DNA from: Lacrimispora amygdalina | GTDB lineage: Bacteria; Bacillota; Clostridia; Lachnospirales; Lachnospiraceae | Direction of reading: 5' to 3' | NCBI RefSeq assembly: GCF_900205965.1 | Contig: NZ_OAOF01000001.1 | Span: 372,001 to 436,000, forward strand | DNA length: 64,000 nt | In this document: positions 46,045-56,956 of the stretch, one piece after another | Layout of the letters: the number at the start of each line of letters is the position of its first letter | How positions within the stretch are numbered: the stretch's first letter is position 1 | The notes under the pieces: model-generated | What the model was told of the DNA's origin: nothing | What the model saw: only the letters and a program-made list of their open reading frames with translations | The model's database searches: none | Made by a program: the position numbers and the translations under genes

Positions 46045-46291
46045 AAGCCTATGGTAATATATCCCATTTAAATGTGCAATTACTTTTCACAGACAATAGG
46101 TGTTATAACGGCCCTACTTTGAACTCTTTTCTGGTATGATCCGGATGCCATCATTACAAAGTATTGAACCTTATCGCAGTAGCAAACCAGAAAAGATTCC
46201 TGCGCTCGTCCCCAGGTACAAGCCACCTGAGTATCAATTTTATGATCTCCTCATTCGACACTAATGTTGAAAACCTGGCGCACCACAAGAC
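46045..46291. other. Spacer before tuf terminator with unrecognised ORF remnant
   Basis: A 39-codon plus-strand ORF (46145-46264; MPSLQSIEPYRSSKPEKIPALVPRYKPPEYQ...) is Pro/Arg-rich, lacks an SD and looks like a transposase or phage fragment, but I cannot assign it. No other signal is seen. Confidence 0.3.
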
Positions 46292-46332
46292 AAAAAAAGC
46301 CGAAACCCCTATAAAATAAGGGCTCGGCTTTT
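46292..46332 (-). terminator. Terminator of tuf
   Basis: Arms AAAAGCCGAGCCC and GGGTTTCGGCTTTT with an 11-nt loop, followed by a T-run on the minus strand. Confidence 0.93.
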
Positions 46333-46340
46333 AAATTTAA

Positions 46341-47534
46341 TTATTCAACGATAGTAGCAACTCTACCTGAACCTACAGTACGTCCACCTTCACGGATAGC
46401 GAAACGAAGACCCTGCTCCATAGCTACTGGGTGAATCAGTTCAACTGTCATTTCTACATTATCGCCAGGCATACACATCTCTGTGCCAGCTGGTAAATCG
46501 CAAACACCAGTTACGTCAGTTGTTCTGAAGTAGAACTGAGGTCTGTAGTTGTTGAAGAAAGGAGTATGACGTCCACCTTCATCTTTTGTCAGAACGTAAA
46601 CCTGAGCTGTAAATTTCTTATGGCAATTTACAGAACCTGGTTTAACAAGACACTGTCCTCTTTCGATTTCAGTTCTCTGAACACCACGAAGTAATGCGCC
46701 GATGTTATCACCAGCCTGAGCTTCGTCAAGTAACTTACGGAACATTTCGATTCCAGTTACAACAACTTTACGAGTCTCTTCATGGATACCAACGATTTCA
46801 ACTTCATCAGATACATGTAATGTACCACGCTCTACTCTACCAGTAGCAACAGTACCACGGCCTGTGATGGAGAAAACGTCCTCGATTGGCATTAAGAATG
46901 GCTTGTCTGTTTCACGAACTGGATCTGGAACCCACTCGTCAACTGCCTTCATTAATTCAAGAACTTTGTCGCCCCAAGCGCCTGAAGGATCTTCAAGAGC
47001 CTTTAAAGCAGATCCCTGGATGATTGGTGTATCATCGCCTGGGAATTCATACTCGTTTAACAGCTCACGGATTTCCATGTCTACTAATTCAAGTAATTCA
47101 GCATCGTCAACCATATCACACTTGTTCATGAATACAACGATGTAAGGAACGCCTACCTGACGGGAAAGCAGGATGTGCTCTCTTGTCTGAGCCATAACAC
47201 CATCGGTAGCAGCTACAACTAAGATAGCGCCATCCATCTGAGCAGCACCAGTGATCATGTTCTTAACGTAGTCAGCATGTCCTGGGCAGTCAACGTGTGC
47301 ATAGTGTCTCTTCTCTGTCTCATACTCAACGTGAGATGTAGAGATAGTGATTCCACGCTCTCTCTCTTCCGGAGCCTTATCGATGTTATCGAAAGCTACT
47401 GCCTCTCCAGTACCTAATCTCTCATGAAGTGTCTTTGTGATAGCAGCTGTTAAAGTAGTTTTACCGTGGTCAACGTGACCAATGGTACCGATGTTACAAT
47501 GGGTTTTGTTTCTTTCAAACTTAGCTTTAGCCAT
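46341..47534 (-). CDS. tuf: Elongation factor Tu
   Basis: 397 aa. GHVDHGKTT (19-27), the [13 protein letters not shown] effector region, [31 protein letters not shown] and the C-terminal barrel [14 protein letters not shown]. Delivers aminoacyl-tRNA to the A site. It has its own promoter in the fusA-tuf gap. Confidence 0.99.
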   Translation of the reverse strand: MAKAKFERNKTHCNIGTIGHVDHGKTTLTAAITKTLHERLGTGEAVAFDNIDKAPEERERGITISTSHVEYETEKRHYAHVDCPGHADYVKNMITGAAQMDGAILVVAATDGVMAQTREHILLSRQVGVPYIVVFMNKCDMVDDAELLELVDMEIRELLNEYEFPGDDTPIIQGSALKALEDPSGAWGDKVLELMKAVDEWVPDPVRETDKPFLMPIEDVFSITGRGTVATGRVERGTLHVSDEVEIVGIHEETRKVVVTGIEMFRKLLDEAQAGDNIGALLRGVQRTEIERGQCLVKPGSVNCHKKFTAQVYVLTKDEGGRHTPFFNNYRPQFYFRTTDVTGVCDLPAGTEMCMPGDNVEMTVELIHPVAMEQGLRFAIREGGRTVGSGRVATIVE

Positions 47535-47596
47535 TTTATAACGTCCTCCTTAATTTATGCTCTTTCTGAGCTTAATTATATGTTAGGCTGTTTTTT

Positions 47597-47625
47597 ATTA
47601 TATGCTATTTGTGCACTATTTTCAA
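47597..47625 (-). promoter_or_regulatory. Promoter of tuf
   Basis: On the minus strand TTGAAA (47620-47625), a 17-bp spacer and TATAAT (47597-47602), 63 bp before tuf, allowing EF-Tu to be made in excess of the rest of the str operon. Confidence 0.85.
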
Positions 47626-47636
47626 GCCTATTTGAG

Positions 47637-47668
47637 GGATTCCGGGCGGACTTCACAGCCCGGAATCC
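47637..47668 (-). terminator. Hairpin after fusA
   Basis: An 11-bp stem GGATTCCGGGC / GCCCGGAATCC lies 19 bp past the fusA stop. The following sequence CTCAAAT lacks a U-run, so it may be a partial terminator or an mRNA 3'-end stabiliser. Confidence 0.5.
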
Positions 47669-47686
47669 AGTGGAACCTGTTAGGAA

Positions 47687-49807
47687 TTATTTGCCCTTTT
47701 TCTCTGTAAGAACTTTTTCCTGAATATTCTTCGGTACCTGCTCATATTTCTCAAAGAACATAGAGAAGTTACCGCGGCCCTGAGTTCTGGACCGTAAATC
47801 TGTGGAATAACCAAACATCTCGGAAAGCGGAACGTATGCTTTGATTAACTTACCGCCGCCGATGTCATCCATACCTTCGATACGGCCACGACGGGAGTTG
47901 ATATCACCGATAACGTCGCCCATATATTCTTCCGGCATAGTTACTTCAACCTTCATGATCGGCTCAAGCAGAATGGAACCACCCTTGTTCATCGCATCCT
48001 TAAACGCCATAGAACCAGCAATGTGGAATGCCATTTCACTGGAATCGACTTCATGGTAGGAACCGTCGTATACAGTAGCCTTAACACCCACTACCGGGAA
48101 TCCGCCAAGAATACCAGCCTTTGTCGCTTCCTCAATACCTTCCCCAACTGCAGGAATGTACTCTTTTGGAATAGCACCGCCGACAACAGCTGACTCGAAC
48201 TTGAACAGTTCTTCGCCGTTGGCATCCATCGGCTCAAAGCGAACCTTACAGTGACCATACTGACCACGTCCACCAGACTGCTTTGCATACTTGCTGTCAA
48301 CATCAACTGGCTTTGTAAAGGTTTCTTTGTAAGCAACCTGAGGAGCACCTACGTTTGCTTCTACGTTAAATTCACGAAGCAGACGATCAACAATGATCTC
48401 AAGATGAAGCTCACCCATACCGGAAATGATAACCTGACCAGTCTCCTGATTGGTTTTCGCACGGAATGTAGGATCTTCTTCAGCAAGCTTTGCCAAAGCT
48501 TCGCCCATCTTGCCCTGACCAGCTTTGGTCTTTGGCTCGATCGCGATATCGATAACCGGCTCTGGGAATTCCATGGATTCAAGAATTACCGGATGCTGAT
48601 CATCACAGATGGTATCACCAGTTGTGGTAATCTTGAAGCCAACAGCTGCCGCGATATCTCCTGAATACACTTTGTCTAACTCACTTCTCTTGTTTGCATG
48701 CATCTGAAGGATACGTCCAACACGTTCTTTTTTGCCTTTGGTAGCATTCAGTACATAAGAACCGGAATTCATGATACCGGAATATACACGGAAGAATGCA
48801 AGCTTTCCAACGAACGGATCAGTCATGATCTTAAATGCAAGTGCGGAGAACGGCTCATCATCAGAAGAGTGACGTTCAATTTCATTGCCATCCATATCAA
48901 CACCCTTGATAGAAGGAATGTCAGTAGGAGCAGGCATAAATTCAAGAATTGCATCAAGAAGCTTCTGAACGCCTTTGTTTCTATATGCGCTTCCGCAGCA
49001 TACAGGAATGGCTGTACAGTTACAGGTTGCAGCTCTTAAACCTTTCTTTAATTCTTCAACAGAAGGCTCTTCACCCTCTAAATACTGCATCATCAGCTCA
49101 TCGTCTAATTCGCAGATTTTCTCTACTAACTCTCCACGGTAAAGCTCTGCATCGTCTTTCATATCCTCAGGGATATCAACGATAGAGATATCATCACCCT
49201 TGTCATCGTTATAGATATATGCTTTCATCTCAAACAGATCGATGATTCCTTTGAATTCATCTTCTGCTCCGATAGGAAGCTGGATGCAGATAGCATTCTT
49301 ACCAAGACGGGTCTTGATCTGCTCTACTGCACCGAAAAAGTTTGCACCCATGATATCCATCTTGTTGATGAATGCCATACGGGGTACGTTGTAGGTATCA
49401 GCCTGACGCCATACGTTCTCGGACTGTGGTTCTACACCGCCCTTAGCGCAGAATACGCCGACTGCACCATCCAGCACTCGAAGGGAGCGCTCTACTTCAA
49501 CAGTAAAGTCAACGTGTCCTGGAGTATCAATAATATTGATACGATGCTCTAATGCACCTGGTTTTACCTTGGTGTTTTCGTGCATGGTCCAGTGACAGGT
49601 TGTAGCTGCCGAAGTAATTGTGATACCTCTCTCCTGCTCCTGTTCCATCCAGTCCATGGTAGCAGTTCCTTCATGTGTATCACCGATTTTGTAGTTTACA
49701 CCAGTATAATAGAGGATACGCTCGGTCAATGTGGTCTTTCCTGCATCGATGTGGGCCATAATACCAATATTTCTGGTTCTTTCCAATGGATATTCTCTTC
49801 CAGCCAA
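47687..49807 (-). CDS. fusA: Elongation factor G
   Basis: 706 aa. P-loop AHIDAGKTT (17-25), switch region [48 protein letters not shown], domain [15 protein letters not shown] and domain [21 protein letters not shown]. Catalyses translocation. It follows rpsG by 15 bp. Confidence 0.99.
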   Translation of the reverse strand: MAGREYPLERTRNIGIMAHIDAGKTTLTERILYYTGVNYKIGDTHEGTATMDWMEQEQERGITITSAATTCHWTMHENTKVKPGALEHRINIIDTPGHVDFTVEVERSLRVLDGAVGVFCAKGGVEPQSENVWRQADTYNVPRMAFINKMDIMGANFFGAVEQIKTRLGKNAICIQLPIGAEDEFKGIIDLFEMKAYIYNDDKGDDISIVDIPEDMKDDAELYRGELVEKICELDDELMMQYLEGEEPSVEELKKGLRAATCNCTAIPVCCGSAYRNKGVQKLLDAILEFMPAPTDIPSIKGVDMDGNEIERHSSDDEPFSALAFKIMTDPFVGKLAFFRVYSGIMNSGSYVLNATKGKKERVGRILQMHANKRSELDKVYSGDIAAAVGFKITTTGDTICDDQHPVILESMEFPEPVIDIAIEPKTKAGQGKMGEALAKLAEEDPTFRAKTNQETGQVIISGMGELHLEIIVDRLLREFNVEANVGAPQVAYKETFTKPVDVDSKYAKQSGGRGQYGHCKVRFEPMDANGEELFKFESAVVGGAIPKEYIPAVGEGIEEATKAGILGGFPVVGVKATVYDGSYHEVDSSEMAFHIAGSMAFKDAMNKGGSILLEPIMKVEVTMPEEYMGDVIGDINSRRGRIEGMDDIGGGKLIKAYVPLSEMFGYSTDLRSRTQGRGNFSMFFEKYEQVPKNIQEKVLTEKKGK

Positions 49808-49822
49808 AGCTTTTTCCTCCTA

Positions 49823-50323
<501 letters not shown>

Positions 50324-50469
50324 TCATACGAATAAACAGCTATTCATTAGATCCTCGGTACTCACAAACATTTTAGTTGCGTTCGCGCTCGGTTTCTATC
50401 TATATAATCCTGCAACCTACAGGTTCAATATCTAAAGTCCGGCACTAGAAATTCAAATGTGTGGTATAA

Positions 50470-50889
50470 TTATTTTTTGTCTTTAGGTCTCTTAGCACCG
50501 TATTTGGAACGAGCCTGTCTTCTGTTCGCTACTCCTGCAGTATCCAGGGTACCTCTGACGATATGATATCTGGTACCTGGCAAGTCTTTTACTCTACCGC
50601 CGCGAATTAAAACAACGCTATGCTCCTGAAGGTTGTGACCCTCACCGGGGATGTAGCTTGTTACTTCGATTCCGTTTGAAAGACGAACTCTGGCGATCTT
50701 TCTGAGAGCAGAGTTAGGTTTCTTAGGGGTTGCAGTTTTTACTGCTGTACAAACGCCTCTTTTCTGAGGAGCAGAAATGTCAGTCGCCTTCTTCTGTAAA
50801 GAGTTGTAACCCTTCTGCAGAGCTGGTGCTGTGGATTTCTTAACGCCTGTCTGTCTTCCCTTTCTTACTAACTGGTTAAATGTTGGCAT
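50470..50889 (-). CDS. rpsL: 30S ribosomal protein S12
   Basis: 139 aa from [19 protein letters not shown], the ATG with GGAGGTG 6 nt upstream. The decoding loops [20 protein letters not shown] and [33 protein letters not shown] carry the wild-type lysines linked to streptomycin sensitivity. Confidence 0.98.
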   Translation of the reverse strand: MPTFNQLVRKGRQTGVKKSTAPALQKGYNSLQKKATDISAPQKRGVCTAVKTATPKKPNSALRKIARVRLSNGIEVTSYIPGEGHNLQEHSVVLIRGGRVKDLPGTRYHIVRGTLDTAGVANRRQARSKYGAKRPKDKK

Positions 50890-50980
50890 TCCATTCACCT
50901 CCTGTGATATTGTCTGTGGTTGCTGTCTTCTTCAGCTTAATTTACGCACAAAAACATGACGCGTTTATGCACGCCTAATT

Positions 50981-51009
50981 ATTATATACATATTGTTTTT
51001 TTTTGTCAA
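50981..51009 (-). promoter_or_regulatory. Promoter of str operon (rpsL-rpsG-fusA)
   Basis: On the minus strand a perfect TTGACA (51004-51009), a 17-bp A-rich spacer and TATAAT (50981-50986), 92 bp before rpsL. It shows that rpsL is no longer co-transcribed with rpoBC. Confidence 0.92.
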
Positions 51010-51037
51010 GGTTTTCTTTTTTCGATATTATTGCTCT

Positions 51038-51074
51038 AAAAAGGACCGCCGTAACATGATAGTTACGGCAGTCC
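51038..51074 (-). terminator. Terminator of the carbohydrate operon
   Basis: A 13-bp stem GGACTGCCGTAAC / GTTACGGCGGTCC with a loop of six, followed by TTTTTAG on the minus strand, 15 bp after the solute-binding protein stop. Confidence 0.92.
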
Positions 51075-51088
51075 GGATTCTTTTTTTA

Positions 51089-52351
51089 TTACTCGCTCAG
51101 TTCTTTCAGCTTTTCATTGATCAGTCCATCCATTTCTTCTGTATATTGATCAACGGTCAGTTTACCTGCAAGAACCTCTACAAGCTTATCACGCAGATCA
51201 CTCTGAACCGCTCCTGTCAGTGCCTGATACCCCCACTCTGCGCCGGGCCGGGAAGAAGTTGCAGCCAGTTCCTTAGAAAAAATATTAAAATATTCCTTGC
51301 CAAAGGCATAATTTAAACTTTCATTTCCCTTTACCTGAGATAAGTAGCTGTTTTCTTCGCAGTATTTTGCGTTATTCTCCGCCTTTGAGATCCATTCAAT
51401 GAATTCTGCTGCTTCCTTTTCCACTCCCGTATTCTTAAAAGCTGCCAGATACTTTCCGCCCGGTACGGAAGAGCGCATTGCTTCTTTTGGAAGATACGTC
51501 ACTCCCCAGTCAAAGTCCGTAATCTGATCTTTGTAATTAGCAATCATCCAGCTACCGGAAAAATGCATTGCTACCTGACCGGTACGGAATAAATTATTTG
51601 GATTTTCAGAGCCGAGCCATACAGAGGAAGGAACAATGCCTTCATCATGAAGATCTTTAAAAAACTGTATGGCGTGTTTGTTTTCTTCTGTATTGAAATC
51701 TGAGGCATTTAACTCCTCATTCAAAAGTCCGCCTCCTGACTGGTAAAGAAGGGTTGTAAATCTCTGGGGCGATTTATCGTAGACAAGACCGTATTTACAG
51801 CCGCCTTTTTCCATAACCGTTTTCATGGCTGCCTTCCACTCATCCCAGGTCCAGATCTCATCTTCTGACTGGGGAACTGTAACACCGGCCTTATCAAAAG
51901 CAGTCTTATTATAAATAAGTCCATTTGCTGTTACATCCATGGGAGCCGCCAGCACCCTGCCGTCAAAAACAAATTTTAAGCCCTCCCCAAAGCTGGTTGC
52001 AAACATATCCTTATCTGATACGTATTCCCCCAGATCCACAAGCTGATTCTGAAATGGTCCTAAATTAGTGAGTCTGGCAATAGCAGGAGCTTCCTTTCCG
52101 TTAATCATGTTTTTGATCTTGTTCTCCATATCAGAGTATGGAACCTCAATCAGCTCAATTTTGATATCCGGATGCTCTTTCATGTATTCATCAGCTAGCT
52201 TCATGAAAGATTCTCCTTCCTTGTTGTCGCTAAACCACACCACGTCCAGCTTTTTCTCTTTGCTTTCCGCCTGTTTCCCCCCGCCGGAACAGCCAGTTAA
52301 AGCACCAAACGCCAACACCCCCATAAGCAGCCACGATACCGTTTTTTTCAT
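51089..52351 (-). CDS. Sugar ABC transporter solute-binding lipoprotein (CUT1)
   Basis: 420 aa with a lipoprotein signal: KKTVSWLLMGVLAFGALTGCSGGG, lipobox LTGC. Family 1 extracellular binding protein (DVVWFSDNKEGESFMKLADEYMKEHPDIKIELIEVPYSDMENKIKNMI; GLIYNKTAFDKAGV; GQVAMHFSGSWMIANYKD). It captures an oligosaccharide, plausibly a pectin or rhamnogalacturonan fragment given the neighbours. It is unusually the last gene of the operon rather than the first. Confidence 0.93.
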   Translation of the reverse strand: MKKTVSWLLMGVLAFGALTGCSGGGKQAESKEKKLDVVWFSDNKEGESFMKLADEYMKEHPDIKIELIEVPYSDMENKIKNMINGKEAPAIARLTNLGPFQNQLVDLGEYVSDKDMFATSFGEGLKFVFDGRVLAAPMDVTANGLIYNKTAFDKAGVTVPQSEDEIWTWDEWKAAMKTVMEKGGCKYGLVYDKSPQRFTTLLYQSGGGLLNEELNASDFNTEENKHAIQFFKDLHDEGIVPSSVWLGSENPNNLFRTGQVAMHFSGSWMIANYKDQITDFDWGVTYLPKEAMRSSVPGGKYLAAFKNTGVEKEAAEFIEWISKAENNAKYCEENSYLSQVKGNESLNYAFGKEYFNIFSKELAATSSRPGAEWGYQALTGAVQSDLRDKLVEVLAGKLTVDQYTEEMDGLINEKLKELSE

Positions 52352-52431
52352 AAAACACCTCTCCTTTGTTATTTAATACACTTATTTTATCATTTACAGC
52401 AGTTCAAAAACCCCATATTTCAGAGATGAAA

Positions 52432-53352
52432 TCACTCTTTTTTGCTCTTTTTTGACTGGGCGTATTTTTTCGGTGTAATTCCCGTCATCTTTTTAAATAC
52501 AGCGATAAAATGGCTGTCACTGTTATAGGATAGCCTCAGCGCAACATCGGTGACTGAGTGCCCCTTCTTTAAAAGAGCTTTAGCAGCAATGATCTTCTGG
52601 TTTGCCACATACTGGGTCAGGGTAAAACCCGTCTCCTTTTTAAAATAGTGGCTTAAATAATACCGGTTCATATAAAACCTTCCTGAAATCTCATTTAAAT
52701 CCAGCCGTTCTTCCACATGAGCTGTGATGTACTTTTTCAGCTGCTCAATTCTTTCCCGGTAAAGTACCGGATCCTTAAATTCCTCTTCCGATTTCTCTTC
52801 AAACTCCAAAACAGTCTTACTTTTTTCCTTCTCCATAAAAAACTGATACATTTCATTGACAGAGGCAATCAGCTCCAGTATGGACAGCTTCACCCTCACG
52901 GTTGATTCAGCCCTGTCCCTGTTTTCTGAATGAATGTTTTGTTCTATTTTTTCGAAGAACTTCTCCAATTTCTGCAGATTTTCGCCGCATAAATGAAGCC
53001 GATGAAGAAATGGATCAGGGCGGTTCTCAAAGAAACGGGAAAAATCGTAATGAAATACTTCAGCCATCTGGGTGAGCAGTTCAGGCTCAAACATCAGTAC
53101 GTACCTGTAATAGGTATTCCCTGTTCCACCGCTGGTCCTGTGGTATTCCTTGTTATTAATCAGGAATAAATCTCCTGACCGTACATGATATATGCGGTTG
53201 CCAATTTCCATCAATGCCCCGTCAGTGAGAAATAATATAATCTCATACTGGTTGTGAAAGTGGAACCCCTGCATTGCCCAGTTCTCAGAGCTTCCATGAA
53301 AATAATACAATGAGTCAAATTCTTCAAAAAAAACCCGTTCTTTCATCTTCAC
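52432..53352 (-). CDS. AraC-family regulator with cupin domain
   Basis: 306 aa. N-terminal cupin (FHFHNQYEIILFLTDGALMEIGN... VRSGDLFLINNKEYHR) and C-terminal AraC double HTH (~205-300: LDLNEISGRFYMNRYYLSHYFKKETGFTLTQYV; NSDSHFIAVFKKMTGITPKKYAQ). Encoded within the carbohydrate operon between the hydrolase and the binding protein, so it is the likely local activator. Confidence 0.92.
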   Translation of the reverse strand: MKMKERVFFEEFDSLYYFHGSSENWAMQGFHFHNQYEIILFLTDGALMEIGNRIYHVRSGDLFLINNKEYHRTSGGTGNTYYRYVLMFEPELLTQMAEVFHYDFSRFFENRPDPFLHRLHLCGENLQKLEKFFEKIEQNIHSENRDRAESTVRVKLSILELIASVNEMYQFFMEKEKSKTVLEFEEKSEEEFKDPVLYRERIEQLKKYITAHVEERLDLNEISGRFYMNRYYLSHYFKKETGFTLTQYVANQKIIAAKALLKKGHSVTDVALRLSYNSDSHFIAVFKKMTGITPKKYAQSKKSKKE

Positions 53353-53364
53353 AACCAGTCCCTT

Positions 53365-54462
53365 CTAATGCCAATAAGAATTCATGGCCTCTTGCAGTAC
53401 CAAAATCATAAGTGCCTGTCCATAAGTCATGGGGCAGCACGGAATTGTCTTGTAAAATTCCCCGTCAAGTCCAATCGGAGTACCGTAGGAAACATTATTA
53501 ACCGTACCGTCTTCTTCAATATAATTTAAAATATGTATCATACCTTTTTCAATTAATCCAAGATACTCTTCTTTTTTTAATATTCCAAGGCGCACTCCCT
53601 TCATGATTCCATACAAAAATGCAGCACTGCAGGATATCTCTATATAGGAAGATTCATCATTTATGATGGTATGCCATAAGCCGGTTTCCGGATCTGCATA
53701 ACGTTTCAGTGCTTCTACCTGATTATTGTAAACACTTAAAAAGTACCGTTTCATACCTTCGTCCATGGGAATCTCCTCCAGTAACTCCATGATGACAATG
53801 GTGTACCAGCAGTTACCTCTTCCCCATAAAACTTTGCCGTAATTATCATTTCTCTGAAAATTAAAACCGTGATAAAACAGTCCCTCTTCTTTGTTTAATA
53901 AATATTTGACATGAGAAAGAATCTGATAGTCAGCCTCATCGTAATATTCCTTCCGTCCAAGAATCTTTCCTGCCCTTGCAAGAAATAAAACTGCCATAAA
54001 CAGCGTATCGATCAAGATCTCATGATCATTGGCACTTCCTGTAATCATATGCTGGAAGCAGCCGTCTCCTGTCCGGATCAGCTTTTGATCCTTCATCATC
54101 CAGTCAGACCAGTCTCTGATAAATTCCAGGTATTCCGGCTTTCTGGTTTTTTCATACAGATAAGTCAGGGTGAGCATGGGAGAAGTGGTATTCACGTTAT
54201 GCTCCAGAATCCCTTCCCTGATCCGGCTGTCATACCAGTCAGCGATAAAGTCCAGAATTTCTTTTTTCTGACTTACCTCATAATACTTGTAAAGCCCGAA
54301 AATCCCCACTCCCTGGGGCCATTCCCAGCAGTTAAAATCAATCAGACTAATGGGGTATATTTCTTTCATCCCATTGTTTCTTAAAACCATCATTTTCTCT
54401 GATACCAAATTCAGTTTTTCTTCCAGTGTCTTTGAATCTGTCACTTTGTTCTCTCCCTCCAT
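53365..54462 (-). CDS. Glycoside hydrolase family 105-like (unsaturated uronyl hydrolase)
   Basis: 365 aa, no signal peptide. An (alpha/alpha)6 barrel with FNCWEWPQGVGIFGLYKYYE, LIDTLFMAVLFLARAG (catalytic Asp region), GFNFQRNDNYGKVLWGRGNCWYTIVIMELLEEIP and the closing ETGLWHTIINDESSYIEISCSAAFLYGI. This matches the YteR/RhiN group that removes unsaturated galacturonate from rhamnogalacturonan disaccharides. It overlaps the upstream 832-aa gene by 22 bp. Confidence 0.85.
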   Translation of the reverse strand: MEGENKVTDSKTLEEKLNLVSEKMMVLRNNGMKEIYPISLIDFNCWEWPQGVGIFGLYKYYEVSQKKEILDFIADWYDSRIREGILEHNVNTTSPMLTLTYLYEKTRKPEYLEFIRDWSDWMMKDQKLIRTGDGCFQHMITGSANDHEILIDTLFMAVLFLARAGKILGRKEYYDEADYQILSHVKYLLNKEEGLFYHGFNFQRNDNYGKVLWGRGNCWYTIVIMELLEEIPMDEGMKRYFLSVYNNQVEALKRYADPETGLWHTIINDESSYIEISCSAAFLYGIMKGVRLGILKKEEYLGLIEKGMIHILNYIEEDGTVNNVSYGTPIGLDGEFYKTIPCCPMTYGQALMILVLQEAMNSYWH

Positions 54463-56939
54463 CTGATTGTTCCCACAATTGTTTCCGGATAATGATATAC
54501 CTCTTCCCCGTTGACCTTTAGTATGGTTTCCGGCTCCAGAAGATATTCGGTGCCTTTTTCATCTGTTACGAGAGTACTGTTACCATCTGTGTTGATCTTA
54601 AGTTCTTTAAATGCTGAAAATACAGCGTCCAGACTTCCATACTCGCTTAAGCTGCCAACCCTTACCACCCAGACATTATCTTTTCCCTGGCTGATAAACT
54701 CCCGGAACTGATTCGGCCCATGTTCCTGTATGGTAAGTCCGTGAAGGGCTTTTACTGCTATATAGGCACCTCCCTTTTCCAGAACCACTACCCCTTCCTC
54801 GCCTTTATAACGGGAAAATGCGCAGATGGGAATGTAGGCATGAGTATAACCGATTCTCTCTTCTTCCTCAATATGAAATCTTAAAATCGCTGTATTTTCA
54901 TATTGGGCTCCCAGTGGAAGTACACCGTTTCCTGCCCAGAAATTAGGTCTTCCGCTTCCATAAGGAAACGATTCCCCCGGGTGATTGATAAACAGCTGTG
55001 CTGTTTCATCCAGCGCTGCCTGTAATATATGTTCCTGATACCCTTTCTGAAAGGGTTTAAAGCCTACCGCTGTGGAAAGAAGCGCACGGCTGTTTTTGTA
55101 AAGATAGAGATTGACATGATTTTCAAATCCCTGGGTATTCTGATGAATCATTTCTTCATCATCGTTTAACTGAGCATATTTTTTATACTCCTCAGGCGGC
55201 TGGTAGGTCCCAAGTATGAGAGAAATGTATCCAATACAGGCCCTGTTTAAATAGCCTGTATTATAAGCCACATAAAGCAGAGACGTTGTTCCGGCATTAT
55301 AATTCCCCTTCATCTCCTTTTCATAGCTCCTTCCAAAGCTTGTCATAACAGCTCCTTTATGGGCATTCACTGCCAGGGAATAAAAAATCATATCCAATGC
55401 TTTTTTCGCTTTTTGATGCAGCGGGTTTCCTTCCTCCGTAAGATTGTAAAGGGTACCGATTCCCAGTACATCCACTGGAATATAAGCATTGGAGTTCCAT
55501 TCTGTAATAAATTCCCTGAAAAAGTCTTCAAACCACTGATGGAGCAGTTCCTCTCCTTTTGCCTTTACTTCTGCACCCGTCCTGCCGCTATTGACAAAGA
55601 TCCGTTCAGGCAGATACGATCCTGTTAAGTACTGGCAGCAATGGAACAACAGGGCGTGGTTTTCACTGAAAAACCACATGACATCGTCTCCAGGCTCATC
55701 GATCCAGTATCTGTAATTCACCATCGTCTCTTCCAGCGCTTCTTTCAGGGTATCTGAAAGCCGGCTGTTATATACCCGGTAAATATAAATCATCATTATG
55801 AAATGGAAATCGGAACAATCCTTTCTGCTTCTGACTCCTTCCAGCTCTTCCAGTAATATCTCTTCTGCCCGTTGATATTCCCTCTCCATATAAAGCAGAG
55901 CCGCAGCCTTATATGTGTTATCCGGTGCAAATCGAAGAACTGCGTCAAAGGCCAGTTTTTTGCGTACATCCATGTCCTCATTTCCGCTTAGAAGAAATTC
56001 ATTTCTTACCAGCTGATTGCCTATTTTTCTCTTTATAGTAATTCCATGATAGGTGACTACGGCTGTAAAATAATAATATCCCGGCGAAATTTCATCGGTG
56101 TGAAACAGTTCCAGCCCCATCTGGCCAGGTTCCATGATATATTTTCTGGTTTTTATAAGTTTCCATGAATTTTCCATTTTTTCTATAAATTCGCCCGGTG
56201 TAATAATCACTTCCAGATCCAGAGGATGTTCAAATGGATTATTCAGATTCATTTTCATAGACTCACTGATATAAGCCTCTTTATCAAAGCTCATTCCATT
56301 GAGCATATGTTCTATCTTTGATAAAACGGTTTCAGCCACCTCTTCTTTCACAGGTATGAGAATTTTTAAATCTGCTCCTCCCAGCCGTTTCATACGGAAA
56401 TAATAATCCGTATCCCGCTCAGCCAGATCATCGAGACATACCACCATGGAATTTTCCCCGTTTAACAGGGGGATGGATACTACTGTCTTCTTTACCATAT
56501 TCCTGGTAAAAGGTGTAAAATCACAGATAAGCTGACCATTGACCCAGACTGTTAAGCCTCCACAAGTCTCCAGTTCGAAATCAATCTGTTCCTTTCGATC
56601 AGACCAAAGCACGGTATAACCGTGCATTCTTAAATAAGTGGGGCGGTAATAAAAGCCAGATGCATCCACTCCCGGATTTCCAAATGGAAAATACTGCTTC
56701 AGCATAACCCCGTTTGTTATATCTGCCAGATCAGGATAATCAGGAACTTCGGATTTCCTTTGATTAACAAATTCCTTTCTGCATGGGTTTTCGTGAATAG
56801 CAAATCCTTTCTTCAGCCATTCGTTCACCCTTCCGTTTAACGTTGATCTGGTAAACTCCCGAACCTGTGTTTGAACCTCACTTATGAGGAAGCGATTGAC
56901 AAATCCTTCCGCAAACAGCGGATATTCCAAGTACTTCAT
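54441..56939 (-). CDS. 832-aa protein, unrecognised, probable carbohydrate-active enzyme
   Basis: Cytoplasmic (no signal peptide). Residues ~95-200 look like a jelly-roll module (YYRPTYLRMHGYTVLWSDRKEQIDFELETCGGLTVWVNGQLICDFTPF). The middle (~340-640) is helix-rich, with WFFSENHALLFHCCQYLTGSYLPE and an EWNSNAYIPVDVLGIGTL segment, reminiscent of alpha/alpha barrels. The C-terminus (~650-830) is beta-rich. It is translationally coupled to the GH105 gene, so it likely processes the same imported glycan. I do not recognise a family. Confidence 0.6.
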   Translation of the reverse strand: MKYLEYPLFAEGFVNRFLISEVQTQVREFTRSTLNGRVNEWLKKGFAIHENPCRKEFVNQRKSEVPDYPDLADITNGVMLKQYFPFGNPGVDASGFYYRPTYLRMHGYTVLWSDRKEQIDFELETCGGLTVWVNGQLICDFTPFTRNMVKKTVVSIPLLNGENSMVVCLDDLAERDTDYYFRMKRLGGADLKILIPVKEEVAETVLSKIEHMLNGMSFDKEAYISESMKMNLNNPFEHPLDLEVIITPGEFIEKMENSWKLIKTRKYIMEPGQMGLELFHTDEISPGYYYFTAVVTYHGITIKRKIGNQLVRNEFLLSGNEDMDVRKKLAFDAVLRFAPDNTYKAAALLYMEREYQRAEEILLEELEGVRSRKDCSDFHFIMMIYIYRVYNSRLSDTLKEALEETMVNYRYWIDEPGDDVMWFFSENHALLFHCCQYLTGSYLPERIFVNSGRTGAEVKAKGEELLHQWFEDFFREFITEWNSNAYIPVDVLGIGTLYNLTEEGNPLHQKAKKALDMIFYSLAVNAHKGAVMTSFGRSYEKEMKGNYNAGTTSLLYVAYNTGYLNRACIGYISLILGTYQPPEEYKKYAQLNDDEEMIHQNTQGFENHVNLYLYKNSRALLSTAVGFKPFQKGYQEHILQAALDETAQLFINHPGESFPYGSGRPNFWAGNGVLPLGAQYENTAILRFHIEEEERIGYTHAYIPICAFSRYKGEEGVVVLEKGGAYIAVKALHGLTIQEHGPNQFREFISQGKDNVWVVRVGSLSEYGSLDAVFSAFKELKINTDGNSTLVTDEKGTEYLLEPETILKVNGEEVYHYPETIVGTIRWRERTK

Positions 56940-56956
56940 GCTTTCTTTCCTCCCAT

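Noticed and set aside
46145..46264. 39-codon Pro/Arg-rich plus-strand ORF
   Set aside because: No SD and no identifiable family; noted only as a possible fragment.
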